Positions 1 through 9,213 of a stretch of 21,133 nucleotides of DNA are shown one piece after another (positions within the stretch are counted from its first letter, which is position 1; the number at the start of each line of letters is the position of its first letter). The position numbers and the translations under genes were made by a program. Under the pieces are notes generated by a model, which worked only from the letters and a program-made list of their open reading frames with translations, had not been told where the DNA came from and searched no databases. The DNA comes from Parvularia atlantis (Eukaryota > Opisthokonta > Rotosphaerida), in assembly GCA_943704415.1 (NCBI GenBank), contig CALSCO010002259.1, forward strand, positions 1 through 21,133, read 5' to 3'.

Positions 1-214
1 AAGGACATCGCGTCTGGTTTGAACTGGAACAGGCCTGGCTTATCTCAAGAACCACGAGCACTGCTCGTGATGCGGGGGGAAACCCCTGAGGCTGCCTCGG
101 GCCCGGAGAAAGGTGCCACCAAGGACGACTCGGCTCCACAGTGACACAAGGAGTTCAGTTTAGGTTTTGTAAGAGGCACTTTTTGTAAGAGGCGTCTTGT
201 GACAAGCACCGCAC
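1..214. other. Non-coding left flank with hairpins and a short direct repeat
   Basis: I see no supportable gene here; it is the 3' flank of the SCI1-like gene. It holds three adjacent inverted repeats: CACGAG/CTCGTG at 53-69, GGGG/CCCC around GGAAA at 75-86, and CCTGAGG/CCTCGGG with a 3-nt loop at 85-101. A 13-bp direct repeat, TTTTGTAAGAGGC, lies at 165-177 and 181-193 just past the stop of the neighbouring gene. A structured non-coding RNA or a transcript-end element is possible, but no family could be recognised. Confidence 0.4.
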
Positions 215-1658
215 TTAGGGGTTGGCCGAAGGCGGCGCCCCGCCCAGCTTGTGGTGCTTGGCCATCTCGCGGAACGAGGCCATCATCTGCTCCTCCTTGG
301 ACTGGAACGCCTTGACGCGCTCGGCGATGTTGGCCTGCTTGTCCATCTGTGGCGGCAGGTTGAGCGGCACGGCGCGCAGTCGGGCAGACGGGGCCGGACG
401 GACCTGCTTCGACATCTTGAACTCGAGCCGCCGCTGCTCTGCCAGCCGCTTCTGCCGTAGCGCCGTCTGGAAGTCGTTGCCGCCGCCGAGCAGGTCGGCG
501 TCGCCCATTTCGGGCGCCTCGTCGCGCTCGTGCCCGCGGTTGAACGCGCCCTTCTCGCGCTTCTTGAGCAACATCGCCTCGCTTTGTTTGCAAGTGCGCG
601 TGAGCCACGGGGGGTGCACGCGGCTGGCACAGCCGCACCGTCCCGTCTCGCGCGGCGCAACCTCGTCCAGCATCAGCTCGGCGCGCTCGAGCTGCGCCTT
701 GCGCGCGATCTTGGCGTTGCGCTTGTCGGCCTCGGCCTGGTCCTCGGGGTCGACGCCTCCCCGTGCTGCGATCCGTTCAGCGCGTGTCACCGCAGATCAA
801 GCACGCGCACCCATCACAGCCGCGCGCGCGAGGTCGGCCGGCGACGGCATCGTTGGGCCTGTGCGTACGGGGCTCAGGCTGTGCACGACGGCCGGCGCGC
901 GGACGGGCGGCGCGCACCGAGCACGCGCTTGTCCTCGTCGCGCAGCGTTGTCCGCGAGGAGGTCAGCCCGTCCACGCTGTCGCGCACGGTGCCCATCTCG
1001 ACCGAGTCGAGCTTGGCCGCGAAGCCCCACTTGTACCGTGTGCGCGTGCTCGGGTCGTTGGTCACGTGCATGTCGAGCCCCTGTTTTGCCGCAGGCGGGT
1101 GAGCGAACCGCGCGAGTCGGGTGGTTGTGCCACCTTGTAGAACTTGGTCGGCAGCGCGGCCGCGTTCCACCGCTCGACAAACTGCGCAAAGCGCCGCCGC
1201 TGCTCCTCGGCGGGGATGTCGTCAAAGTACTCGTGCTTGTCCTATGGCCGTGCGCGCGCGCGATCAGCCGCGTTGGTTCGGCGCCGTGCTCGTGGGCCGC
1301 GCCTCGCTCAGCCACACGCGGAACTCGGCATTTTTGGCAAAATAGTCGTCCCCTGCGATCGGCTTGACGTCGGCCGGGTCGACGGCTGGCAAGCAGTGCG
1401 CGCGCGCGTGAGCGCGATAAAGCCGTCCGTGGCCAGTGGACGCGCACGCTTCTCAGGCTCCCTGTCGCGGTCCTTGCCCTTGCGCTCGCGGTGGCGCTTC
1501 TTGTCCTTCTTCTTGTCCTTCTTGCGCTCCTTATCCTTCTTCTTGTCCTTCTTCTTGTCGCGCTTGGCCTTGTGGTGCCGGCCGCGTGGCTCGTCGCGGT
1601 CGTCGCCTCCGCGCTGCCGCTTCGCCGCGCGGCTCCCCTCTGCATTGCGTGCGCTCAC
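215..1658 (-). CDS. SCI1-like basic nuclear protein (style cell-cycle inhibitor 1 family), 7 exons
   Basis: Exons (minus): 1658-1448, 1385-1303, 1241-1134, 1080-918, 858-811, 765-639, 581-215; 368 aa, all phases consistent. The N-terminus is a Lys/Asp/Arg-rich tract of KKDKK repeats (about residues 28-70), typical of nuclear, splicing-associated proteins. It is followed by the family core DDYFAKNAEFRVWLSE, then DIPAEEQRRRFAQFVERWNA, as in plant SCI1 and its uncharacterised fungal and animal relatives. The C-terminal half is charged and helical, with GPTMPSPADL, KKREKGAFNR, and a GDADLLGG stretch as in the longer fungal proteins. Plant SCI1 is shorter and is reported to restrain cell proliferation in the style; whether that role applies here is unknown. 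Intron 2 (1242-1302) uses a GC donor. The exon 6/7 intron (582-638) is 57 nt with no in-frame stop, so it could be retained. The start is the first ATG before the KKD tract. Confidence 0.72.
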
Positions 1659-1713
1659 CCTCCGTCAGCATGTGCCGCCCGCGTCCCGCCCGCGCAGCAT
1701 CGCACCCTCCGCG

Positions 1714-1748
<35 letters not shown>

Positions 1749-1959
1749 CGCCCGCTTCGACATGTGTATACGCACACCGCGTCACAGAGGTCAACAGATT
1801 GCACAACTCGGCTGCATCAGCGCGGAGGCCACGTGGCGCCTAGCGCCTTCTCTTCCCTCCTTCCCTCCCCCCACGTCCTTCGCGAAGGGCCTGACGTGCG
1901 CGCCCCCGTAGGGATCCCTCCCCTCTCGTCGTCTCCCCACGAGCACCGCGCGCGTCAAC
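1659..1959. promoter_or_regulatory. Divergent promoter of the SCI1-like and eEF1B gamma genes, with (GAC)11
   Basis: These 301 bp separate two divergent start codons and must hold both promoters and 5' UTRs. A perfect (GAC)11 microsatellite lies at 1714-1746, 56 bp upstream of the SCI1-like ATG. A less GC-rich patch (1761-1815) and a pyrimidine-rich stretch (1845-1880 and 1915-1940) run toward eEF1B gamma. No canonical TATA box was recognised. Confidence 0.6.
1714..1746. repeat. (GAC)11 microsatellite
   Basis: Eleven perfect GAC units in the divergent spacer between the SCI1-like and eEF1B gamma genes. An array of the same motif and length (ACG phase) sits just before the alpha-SNAP start at 12688-12720. 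Confidence 0.95.
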
Positions 1960-4017
1960 ATGGCCCCGATCGGCGTGCGTTTTTTTGCCCCCCCCCCCTC
2001 GCCCCCTCGCCCCTGCTGACCGCGGGATGGCGCGCGCGCGCACTGCAGAAGCTGTACACGTACCCCAACAACCCGCGCGCGCACAAGGTGCTGATCGCGG
2101 CCAAGTACAACAACGTCGAGATCGCGCTGCCCGAGTTCAAGATGGGCGAGACCAACCGCACACCCGACTTCCTCGCCAAGTTCCCCTTCGGCAAGGTGCC
2201 CGCGTTCGAGACGGCCGAGGGCGGCGCCATCTACGAGAGCAACGCGATCCAGCACTACGTCGCCGCGATCAAGAAGGACACGCAGCTGCTGGGCAAGACG
2301 CCGCTCGAGCAGGCCCTCGTCCAGACCTTCGTCAACATCGCCATCAACGAGATCACCCCGGCCGCCTCGACCTGGGTCTTCCCGCTCTTCGGCATGGTCC
2401 CCTACAGCAAGCAGAACGAGGACAAGGCCAAGGAGGACCTCAAGCGCGCCATGACCGCGCTCGACCACGTCCTGGCCGACAAGGTGCGCGCGCGATCGAG
2501 CCGATGGCGCGCCCGATCGGCTCACGCGCACGCGCCCCACGCGATCGCAGACGTACCTCGTGGGCGAGGGCGTGACGCTGGCCGACATCAACGTCGCCCT
2601 GGCCCTGCTCAACCTGTACAAGCTGGTGCGTTGCCTGCGGTGGCTGGCGGGGTGGGCGCGTTGCCGGCTCTTCTTCTCTCCCTGCTGTCCGCCAAGCCGC
2701 ATGACCCAGCGGTGGCCGCCTGTTTGCGGCCGGGCCGCGCCCGGCGCAACGTGGGCTTCCACTTCCTATGCTGTCTATGCGAGAGCAAACCCCACACTTT
2801 CGGCTGTTTGAGGCGGGCACCGACCCCTATGAGGTGCTCGTTATAGGTATGCCGAGGACATTTCTTCCGCTGCTTTCTCCTCTTCCTCTTCCGCTCTCGT
2901 GCCTGCGCACGGGTTGCGCCGCTCAACCACGCACATACGGCCCCGGTGACAGGTGCTCGACCCGGAGACGCGCAAGCCGTACGTGAACCTCAACCGCTGG
3001 TTCGTGACCGTCGTCAACCAGCCCAACTTTAAGGCCGTCATCGGCGACGTCAAGCTGGCCGACAAGCAGGCGACGTACAACGGTGCGCGCGCATGCTCTG
3101 CTTGCTCGCCCGCACGCGCAGTCGCTGAGACCGGGCGCGCGCAGCCGCCGCGCCGCTCAGCGTGCCCTCGACCACCCCGGCCGCGTCGGCGGGCTCGTCG
3201 GCGGGCAAGGGCGAGAAGAAGAAGGAGGACAAGCCGAAGGAGGAGAAGCCCAAGGAGGAGAAGAAGAAGGAGGAGAAGAAGCCGAAGAAGGAGGAGGAGG
3301 TGCGCAAGCAGGCATTTGGTTTGCTCATCGCCGTCTGCACGCTGACACGATCGTACTCGGGCCGCTGCAGCACGACGACGAGGAGGAGGAGGAGACGTTC
3401 GAGGAGCCCAAGGGCAAGAACCCGCTTGACCAGCTCCCGCCCTCGACCTTCTCGCTCGAGACGTGGAAGCGCTTCTACTCCAACAACGACGAGGAGAAGG
3501 CGATCGAGTACTTCTGGGCCAACTACGACCCGGCCGGCTTCTCGCTGTGGAAGTGCGACTACATCGACAACCCGCTCTCGGGCCAGACGTTCATGTCGTC
3601 GAACCTGATCGGCGGCTTCTTCCAGCGCGTGGAGGTGCGTCGGGCGCGCGCGTGTGGGCGTGCGCGCGGCCGCTGACGCGCTGTGCAGGAGGTGCGCAAG
3701 TACGGCTTTGGCTCGTTCGGCGTCTTTGGCGACGACAAGCAGAACGAGGTGCACGGCGTGTGGGTCTTCCGCGGCCCGGACGTGCCGAAGGAGGTGCGCG
3801 GCAGCCTCCTACGTGCGGCACAATGCTGATGCGCGCGCGTGTGCAGGTGTCGGACGCGCCCGACTACGAGTCGTACAAGTTCACGAAGCAGACCCACGAC
3901 GACAAGCACTTCAAGGAGATCTTCAACGCGTTCCTGGCGTGGAAGGAGATCGACGGCGTGGCCAAGTTCCACGAGACGTCGGCCCTGCCGTTCAACACGG
4001 GCAAGATCTTCAAGTGA
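1960..4017 (+). CDS. EEF1G: Elongation factor eEF1B gamma subunit, 8 exons
   Basis: Exons: 1960-1974, 2049-2483, 2551-2625, 2953-3082, 3145-3299, 3371-3634, 3689-3793, 3847-4017; 449 aa against about 437 in human. eEF1B gamma is the scaffold of the eEF1B complex that recharges eEF1A with GTP during translation. Residues about 4-80 form a GST N-domain (KLYTYPNNPRAHKVLIAAKY, FPFGKVPAFETAEGG). The GST C-domain follows (LADINVALALLNLYK, NRWFVTVVNQPNF). A Lys/Glu-rich linker of KPKEEK repeats leads to the conserved C-terminal domain (TFSLETWKRFYSNND, DYIDNPLSGQTFMSSN, GVWVFRGPDVP, ending FNTGKIFK). Intron 1 follows a 15-nt first exon. Intron 3 (2626-2952, 327 bp) is five to six times longer than the others and carries a candidate H/ACA snoRNA. 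A GT-rich stretch after the stop (4051-4078) may mark the 3' end. Confidence 0.95.
2697..2863 (+). ncRNA. Candidate H/ACA-box snoRNA in eEF1B gamma intron 3
   Basis: The fold is hairpin-H box-hairpin-ACA. The 5' hairpin has a lower stem GCATGAC (2699-2705) with GTCTATGC (2773-2780, one bulge), an inner GGTGG/CCACT pairing, and a strong apical stem at about 2724-2750. The H box AGAGCA (ANANNA) is at 2782-2787. In the 3' hairpin the lower stem TTTCGGC (2798-2804) pairs with GCCGAGG (2851-2857), and a 10-bp upper stem pairs 2812-2821 with 2833-2842. The pocket arms are TGTTTGA (2805-2811) and ATAGGTAT (2843-2850). ACA is at 2858-2860. The arms can pair 6 + 6 with LSU rRNA ACCUAU-UC-UCAAAC, leaving the target U exactly 15 nt from ACA. 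By recollection this is the equivalent of yeast 25S pseudouridine 1042 (snR33). The target of the 5' pocket was not identified. A translation-factor intron is a usual place for such RNAs. Confidence 0.75.
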
Positions 4018-4168
4018 GCCCGCCCTCCCGCCCTCCCCCGCGCGCGCGCGTCTCTGTCTGTGTCTGTTTTGTTGCGCGCGTCTCGTCGTCGACACCAAAC
4101 ACCACCACGCCTGCGCGCCACGCCCCGGTGCCGCTGTGCATCCGGCCCCTCCCGCCACGACGTGCCCG

Positions 4169-4412
4169 TCAGCGCTGCGCCTGCGCCGCGCGGTAGCCCA
4201 GCAGCACGGCGACGATGGCGACGAGCACAAAGAGGCGGCGGTGCACGACGCTCGGCATGTCGCTGCTGAAGACGTACTGCGCGCACGTGCGGCGATGAGC
4301 GTGCGGCGCAGCAGCAGCCGCCGCGCAGCCGCGCGCGCCACACCTTGATGTTGAAGTAGAGCGAGAGCGCGAGGCCGCCGGTGCGCAGCAGCGCGATGTT
4401 CTCGGGGGTCAT
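4169..4412 (-). CDS. Small predicted membrane protein, 58 aa, 2 exons
   Basis: Exons (minus): 4412-4344 and 4276-4169, with a 67-bp GTGTGG...GCGCAG intron between them. The protein starts MTPENIALLRTGGLALSLYF, with a moderately hydrophobic N-terminal helix. A polar stretch SSDMPSVVHRR follows, then a clear transmembrane segment LFVLVAIVAVLLGYRA near the C-terminus. I do not recognise the family. The size and a basic RR just before the membrane span suggest a small ER or mitochondrial membrane subunit, but this is inference. It lies tail-to-tail with eEF1B gamma (151 bp apart) and in tandem downstream of the glyoxalase II gene. The A/T-richer stretch at 4413-4515 is its likely promoter. The hydrophobic reading continuing exactly across the splice junction is the main support. 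Confidence 0.55.
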
Positions 4413-4515
4413 CGCGGAATGGCGACGTGAACGGGAGATGCGCAAAATGTAGCCAACACAGCTAGGTTTTGAATGACCCATCGGATGCATACATAGGCTC
4501 GCGGCTCGTGCGGGC

Positions 4516-5753
4516 TCACGACGACGCCTTGAAGTTGTTCTTGGCCTCGCGCAGCGCGTGCATGACGGCGACGGGCTCGCGCTGGCCCGTGGCGGCCTGG
4601 ATCGCGGGCGACCTGCGTGTGCACAGCGGGCGTGAGCTGTGCGCCTGCAGCGATTCGACACTGCGCGCGCGCGCGCGCGCACTCGAGGCGCATGAACGGG
4701 TTGTGCTCGAGCTCCTCGCCGATGGTGGAGGGCTGTACGCCGTCGACCTGATCAGCATGTGCACAGTGTTGACGGGTGGAAAGCGCACAACGGTCGGTTC
4801 GCCCGCCGCGCGCCGCTCCTGCGCCCACGCGAGCTTGCGCTTCACGGCGGCGTTGTCGGGCTCAACGCTCTCGGCAAACTGTCGTGTGCGAGCGTGCGAC
4901 GGCGCGCTGGGCGTGAGCGACTCGGACGCGCGCGGCAGGCGCCCACGGAGCGCACGCGCCTTCAGGTTGGCCACGGTGTACTCGTGGCCCGGGTAGACCA
5001 GCGTGTCGCGGGGCATGTGCGCGTACAGGTCGCGCATGTTGCGCGTCATCTGCTCGGCCGTGCCCTCGAAGAAGCGGCCACAGCCGGCTGCGAGCACGCG
5101 CGCGGCGAAGCGCGGATGAGCGCGGCACCACGCAGCCCGCGCCCGGCGCGGCTCACCCACAAACAGCGTGTCGCCCGTGAACACCGCGCGGTGCTTCTGG
5201 TCCGGCGCCGTCACCAGGTAGCTCACGCTGCCGGTTGTGTGGCACGGGTTCCTGACCACGCGCACCTCCAGCTCCCCGATCTGCCGCCGTCAGCTGCTGA
5301 GCACGACCCACTCGCAGTGCGCACCCAGCGGCGCAGTGCACCTTGAACATCGTCAGGTCGTCGACCGGGTTGGTGAGGCCGCCGATGCGCGCGTCGCCGC
5401 CGTAGACCGGCACGGGCACCTCGCTCACGAAGGCCTCGTTGCCGCCCGCGTGGTCCCAGTGGTGGTGCGTCGTGAGCACCATCGCCACACGCACGTCCGG
5501 CCGCGCGCGCACGGCGCTGACGACCTTGGCGGGCTCGGCCGGGTCGACCACGGCGGCTGCGCGCGATCGCCGCGTCCGCGTCAGCATCGCGCCTGCTGAT
5601 CGGCTCACGCCGCGCACCCGTGCCCGTCGCCTTGTCGACGACGACGTAGGCAAAGTTGTCCTCGAGGATCGGCACGATCTGCACGTCCATCCGCGCACTG
5701 CGCCGCAGCAGCAGGCGCCGCAGCAGCAGCCTCGGCGTCAGCGTCCGCCGCAT
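4516..5753 (-). CDS. HAGH: Glyoxalase II (hydroxyacylglutathione hydrolase), 7 exons
   Basis: Exons (minus): 5753-5618, 5556-5342, 5280-5157, 5087-4960, 4878-4789, 4732-4683, 4612-4516; 279 aa. The enzyme hydrolyses S-lactoylglutathione to D-lactate and glutathione, the second step of methylglyoxal detoxification. The metallo-beta-lactamase metal site is intact: TTHHHWDHAGGN, NPCHTTGS, FTGDTLFVAGCGRFFEG and GHEYT. The glutathione-binding C-terminus follows (HNPFMRLE, ALREAKNNFK). From the first ATG the N-terminus is an Arg/Leu-rich, acid-free leader, MRRTLTPRLLLRRLLLRRSA, that looks like a mitochondrial presequence. A second in-frame ATG at 5690 (MDVQIVPILEDN) gives 258 aa, close to the cytosolic human enzyme. 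Intron 4 (4879-4959) uses a GC donor. A further in-frame ATG exists at 5789. Confidence 0.93.
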
Positions 5754-5818
5754 TGGTGACAGACACGCCTCACCCGGGTGAATAGACATTGTGACGCACG
5801 CAGATCACCCAGGGTGGA
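5754..5818. promoter_or_regulatory. 65-bp divergent promoter with two CACCC/GGGTG palindromes
   Basis: Only 65 bp separate the glyoxalase II ATG from the GH3 ATG. Within them is the perfect 12-bp palindrome TCACCCGGGTGA at 5770-5781 and a second copy with one central base, CACCCAGGGTG, at 5806-5816, ending two bases before the GH3 start codon. Centre-to-centre spacing is about 35 bp. Binding by a dimeric transcription factor is an inference. If glyoxalase II starts at 5690, the spacer is 128 bp. Confidence 0.5.
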
Positions 5819-6071
5819 ATGCGCGGTCTCGTGATCGTCGTCGTCGTCGTCGTCGTGCTGGCGCTCGTCGCGGCGCGCGGCGCGGCGGCGCAGCTCAGCG
5901 AGCGCGTGCAGCAGATGCTGCGCGAGATGACGATCGAGGAGAAGGGTGCGGCAGCGGCTGCCCGTCCCGTTTGCTGAGCGCGCCGCAGTGGGACAGCTCT
6001 CGCAGCTCAACACCGACCTGATCTGGAACCGCGTCACGGGCCGCATCGACCGCGACCAGGCACGTCGCCAC

Positions 6072-6125
<54 letters not shown>

Positions 6126-9100
6126 ACGACGGTCGACCGCGCGCACGCTGACGGCGCGAGGGGCGCAGGTCCGCGAGTACGCCCGCACCTACTTCATCGG
6201 CTCGTACCTCAACAGCCCGACGTCGGGCGCGGGCGAGGCACTCAACGTGACCGAGTGGCTCCAGGCCCAGTACGATATCCAGTCGGTCTACGTCGAGGTG
6301 CGGTCTCTGCGATCGGCGCGTGTCGCGGGCTCACAGGCCGCGCGCAGGAGGGCCTGCCGCCGATGATCTTTGGCGTCGACTCGGTGCACGGCGCCAACTA
6401 CGTCGACGGCGCGACCCTCTTCCCGCAGCAGATCAACGCCGGCGCCTCGTTCGACCCGGACGTGGCCGAGACGATGGGCCACGTGACGGCGATCGAGACG
6501 CGCGCAGGTGCGTGCACGCAGCGCTCGCAGCGCTCGCCTGATGCGCCGCAGCCGGCATGCCGTGGACTTTTGCGCCGATCCTGGACATCGCCATGCATCC
6601 GGCCTGGGCGCGCGTCTACGAGGTGCGGCTCGCCCGTGCTGCGGAAGCGCGCGTGTGCTGAGGTTCCCGCGCGGCAGACGTTTGGCGAGGACCCGAAGCT
6701 GGCGTCGGTCATGGGCGCGGCCATCGTCCGCGGCTTCCAGGGCTTCCCGGCCGACCTGCGCGCCAACGACCGCGTGGCGGCGACGATGAAGCACTTTATC
6801 GGGTATGTTTGCGCCGCTGGGGCGGTGCGTGCTGATCGCGCGGCAGGTACGGCAACGCCCGCACGGGCAAGGACCGCACCACCGTGTCCATCCCCGACCG
6901 CCAGCTGCGCCAGTACTACCTGCCGTCGTTCCAGGTGCGCGCATGAGCCGCGGCAGGTGCGCGCTGAGACGCACGCGCGACAGGCCGCGGTCGACGCCGG
7001 CGTGGCCACCGCGATGGAGTCGTACAACGACGTCAATGGCGAGCCCGTCATCGCGTCGAACAAGTACCTGCGCAAGATCCTGCGCGACGAGCTCGGCTTT
7101 GACGGTGCGCGCGGCGTGCATCGCTGTGGTTCGGCGGCTGAGCGCGTGCGCGGACAGGCATGCTCGTGACGGACTGGAACGAGATCAACGACCTCGTCGG
7201 CTTCCACAAGATCGTCCCCGACCGCAAGGAGGCCGCGCGCATTGGTGCTGTGCGCACGCTGTGCGCTCCTCGTGGGCGGCTAACGAGAGGTGTTCGTGTG
7301 CGCGTGCGCAGTCATGGAGCGCACCAGCGTCGACATGAGCATGATCCCGAGCGAGGTCACGTTCTGCGAGAACCTGGTGGAGCTCGTGCGCGAGGTGTGA
7401 CCGTTCGATGCGTTAGGTGTGCCCTCACGCGCCCGCACGCTCAGGGCACGATCCCCGAGTCGCGCCTGGACGAGAGCGCCGGCCGCGTGCTGCAGCTCAA
7501 GGAGAACCTTGGTGCGCTTCACGGAGGCCGATGTGCCGTTTGCTCATGCGCGTCGGGCGCAGGCCTGCTCGACAACCCGCTGCCAGACTTTGATAACCCC
7601 AACATCGGCAAGATCGGCGGCGCCGAGCACCGACAGCTCGCGCTCGACGCCGCGCGCTCCTCGATTGTCCTGCTCGAGAACCGGTGCGAGCCGGCCCGGT
7701 CTCGCCGTTGGTGTGCGCGCTCACCGGTTCGTTTTGCGCCGCAGCAACAACGCCCTGCCGCTGCGCGTGGGCGCGCTCAGCCGCATCTTTGTCGTCGGCT
7801 TTGGCGCCGACTCGCTGTCGACGCTGTGCGTGCGCGCGGCGCTGCTGGCGGCCGGGCGACGTGTCGCTGAGCATGCCCGTGTGCGCAGCTGTGGCGGCTG
7901 GACGATCAACTGGCAGGGCGCGACGTCCGAGAGCTACTTCAAGTTTGGCTCAACGATCGTCAGCGCCATCCGCGCCATCGCCGAGCCGAGCGGCATTGCC
8001 GTCGACTACCAGGTGGGCGCTGCCGCTGCGTGCGTGCATCGCCCTGCTCACTGCGCCCGCGCGCCAGTACGGCTTCAACGCGCAGGGCCAGTACACGGAC
8101 GACTCTCTGCAGCAGGCGCTCGAGGCCACGCGCTCTTCGGACGTGACGATCGTGTGCATGGGGTGCGCTCTGCAGCAGCGCGCTGGCCACCCCAGCCGCC
8201 GCTCACGCGCACGTGCAGCGAGGGCACGTACGCCGAGGCCCCCGGCAACATTGACAACGTGGCGCTGCCGAACGGGCAGCTCGAGTACCTACGCCAGCTG
8301 ATCGCGACGGGCCGGCCTGTCATCGTCGTGCTCACGCAGGGCCGCCCGCGCATCCTGTACGACGCGACGGACAAGGCGGCCGCGGTGATCAACGCGATGC
8401 TGCCGTGCCTCGAGGGCGGCCAGGCCATCGCCGAGGTCCTCTTTGGCCAGGTCAACCCGAGCGGCCGCCTGCCTGTGTCGTACCCGCGCAACCCGGCGTC
8501 GGTGCCGCTGCAGGTGCGTGCGCCCGCACAATCTCTCTCTTTTTCTCTCTGTGTGCGTGCGCCTGACGTGCGTTCTGCGCGCAGTACTACCGCCTCGCGA
8601 GCGCCGGCGACGACTTTGCCTGGCGCTTTGGCCACGGCCTGTCGTACTCGACCTTTGTCTACAGCAACCTCGTCCTGTCCAACACGACCATCCGCGCGCC
8701 GTCGGGTTCGCGTCGCGCGTCCCTATGCTGGGGCCGGGCTCACGCTGCGCCGCGCCGCGCCGCGCCGCGCCGCAGGCACGATCGACGTCTCGGTCACGGT
8801 CACGAACCAGGGCCCGTACGCCGGCCGCGACGCCGTCCTGCTGTACCTGGAGGACGAGTACCGCGAGGTCACGCCCGAGGCGCGCCTGGTGCGGCCCGCC
8901 TCTGCGTCCGTGCGAGCCGGGTGGCTGATGTTGCTGCTGCGCGCGCAGCTTTGGGCGTTCACGAAGGTCTCGCTTGGCGTGAATGAGTCGACGGTGGTGC
9001 GCGCGACGATCACGGTCGACGACCTCGCGTTCTACGGGTGCGCGCCCCGTGCGGGCCGGCGGTGCTTGGCGCGTTGCTGACGCACGGGGAGGGGCGCGCA

Positions 9101-9189
9101 GCATCGACGAGACGCAGAAGGTGGTCGAGGCCGGCACGCACAAGGTGCACGTCGGCAGCCTCCAGGCGACCTTCACCCTCGTTGTGTGA
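5819..9189 (+). CDS. Secreted or lysosomal GH3 beta-glucosidase, 20 exons
   Basis: Glycoside hydrolase family 3 beta-glucosidase of the Dictyostelium GluA type, 751 aa. Exons: 5819-5945, 5989-6059, 6169-6297, 6348-6507, 6552-6622, 6678-6802, 6847-6934, 6984-7104, 7158-7244, 7312-7394, 7445-7511, 7563-7683, 7745-7825, 7889-8012, 8068-8162, 8219-8513, 8585-8705, 8776-8888, 8949-9037, 9102-9189. A signal peptide opens the protein (MRGLVIVVVVVVVLALVAAR, then GAAAQ). The TIM-barrel shows FGVDSVHGANY, TFGEDPKLASVMGAA and KHFIGYGNARTGKDRT; the nucleophile Asp303 is in MLVTDWNEI. The alpha/beta sandwich (VIVVLTQGRPRIL, GQVNPSGRLPVSYPRN) and a fibronectin III-like C-terminal domain (VSVTVTNQGPYAGRDAVLLY) follow. 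It hydrolyses terminal beta-glucosides in the endolysosome or outside the cell. Intron 2 (6060-6168) holds a GCT repeat and has a GC donor. Intron 17 has CGCGC repeats. Confidence 0.92.
6073..6123. repeat. (GCT)17 microsatellite in GH3 intron 2
   Basis: Seventeen perfect GCT units lie inside the 109-bp second intron of the GH3 gene. If not spliced out, the array would add an uninterrupted Cys run in the read-through frame, which no GH3 enzyme has. That supports the intron call. Confidence 0.95.
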
Positions 9190-9213
9190 GGGACTCTCTT
9201 GTCGGATCAGCCC

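Noticed and set aside
61-95. SECIS-like element (TGA, apical AAA, TGA) in the left flank
   Set aside because: The helix between the TGA pairs and the loop is only 4-5 bp, where a SECIS needs about 9-11, and no selenoprotein gene is seen.
222-1367. Long plus-strand frame opposite the SCI1-like gene, and many similar long frames elsewhere
   Set aside because: These are Arg/Ala/Pro-rich shadows expected in GC-rich coding DNA. None shows a conserved domain.
3162-3608. Separate Lys/Glu-rich then Arg-rich protein inside eEF1B gamma
   Set aside because: The first part is the eEF1B gamma linker; the rest is an out-of-frame reading of exon 6 past the 3300-3370 intron.
5946-7169. Long uninterrupted reading frame across the start of GH3, with a poly-Cys run
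   Set aside because: It reads through several clear introns and a GCT microsatellite, and conserved GH3 motifs occur in other frames that join by splicing.
9199-9213. TTG start for METTL3 five codons upstream of the ATG
   Set aside because: Non-ATG initiation is not expected for this gene, and the ATG at 9214 is in good context.
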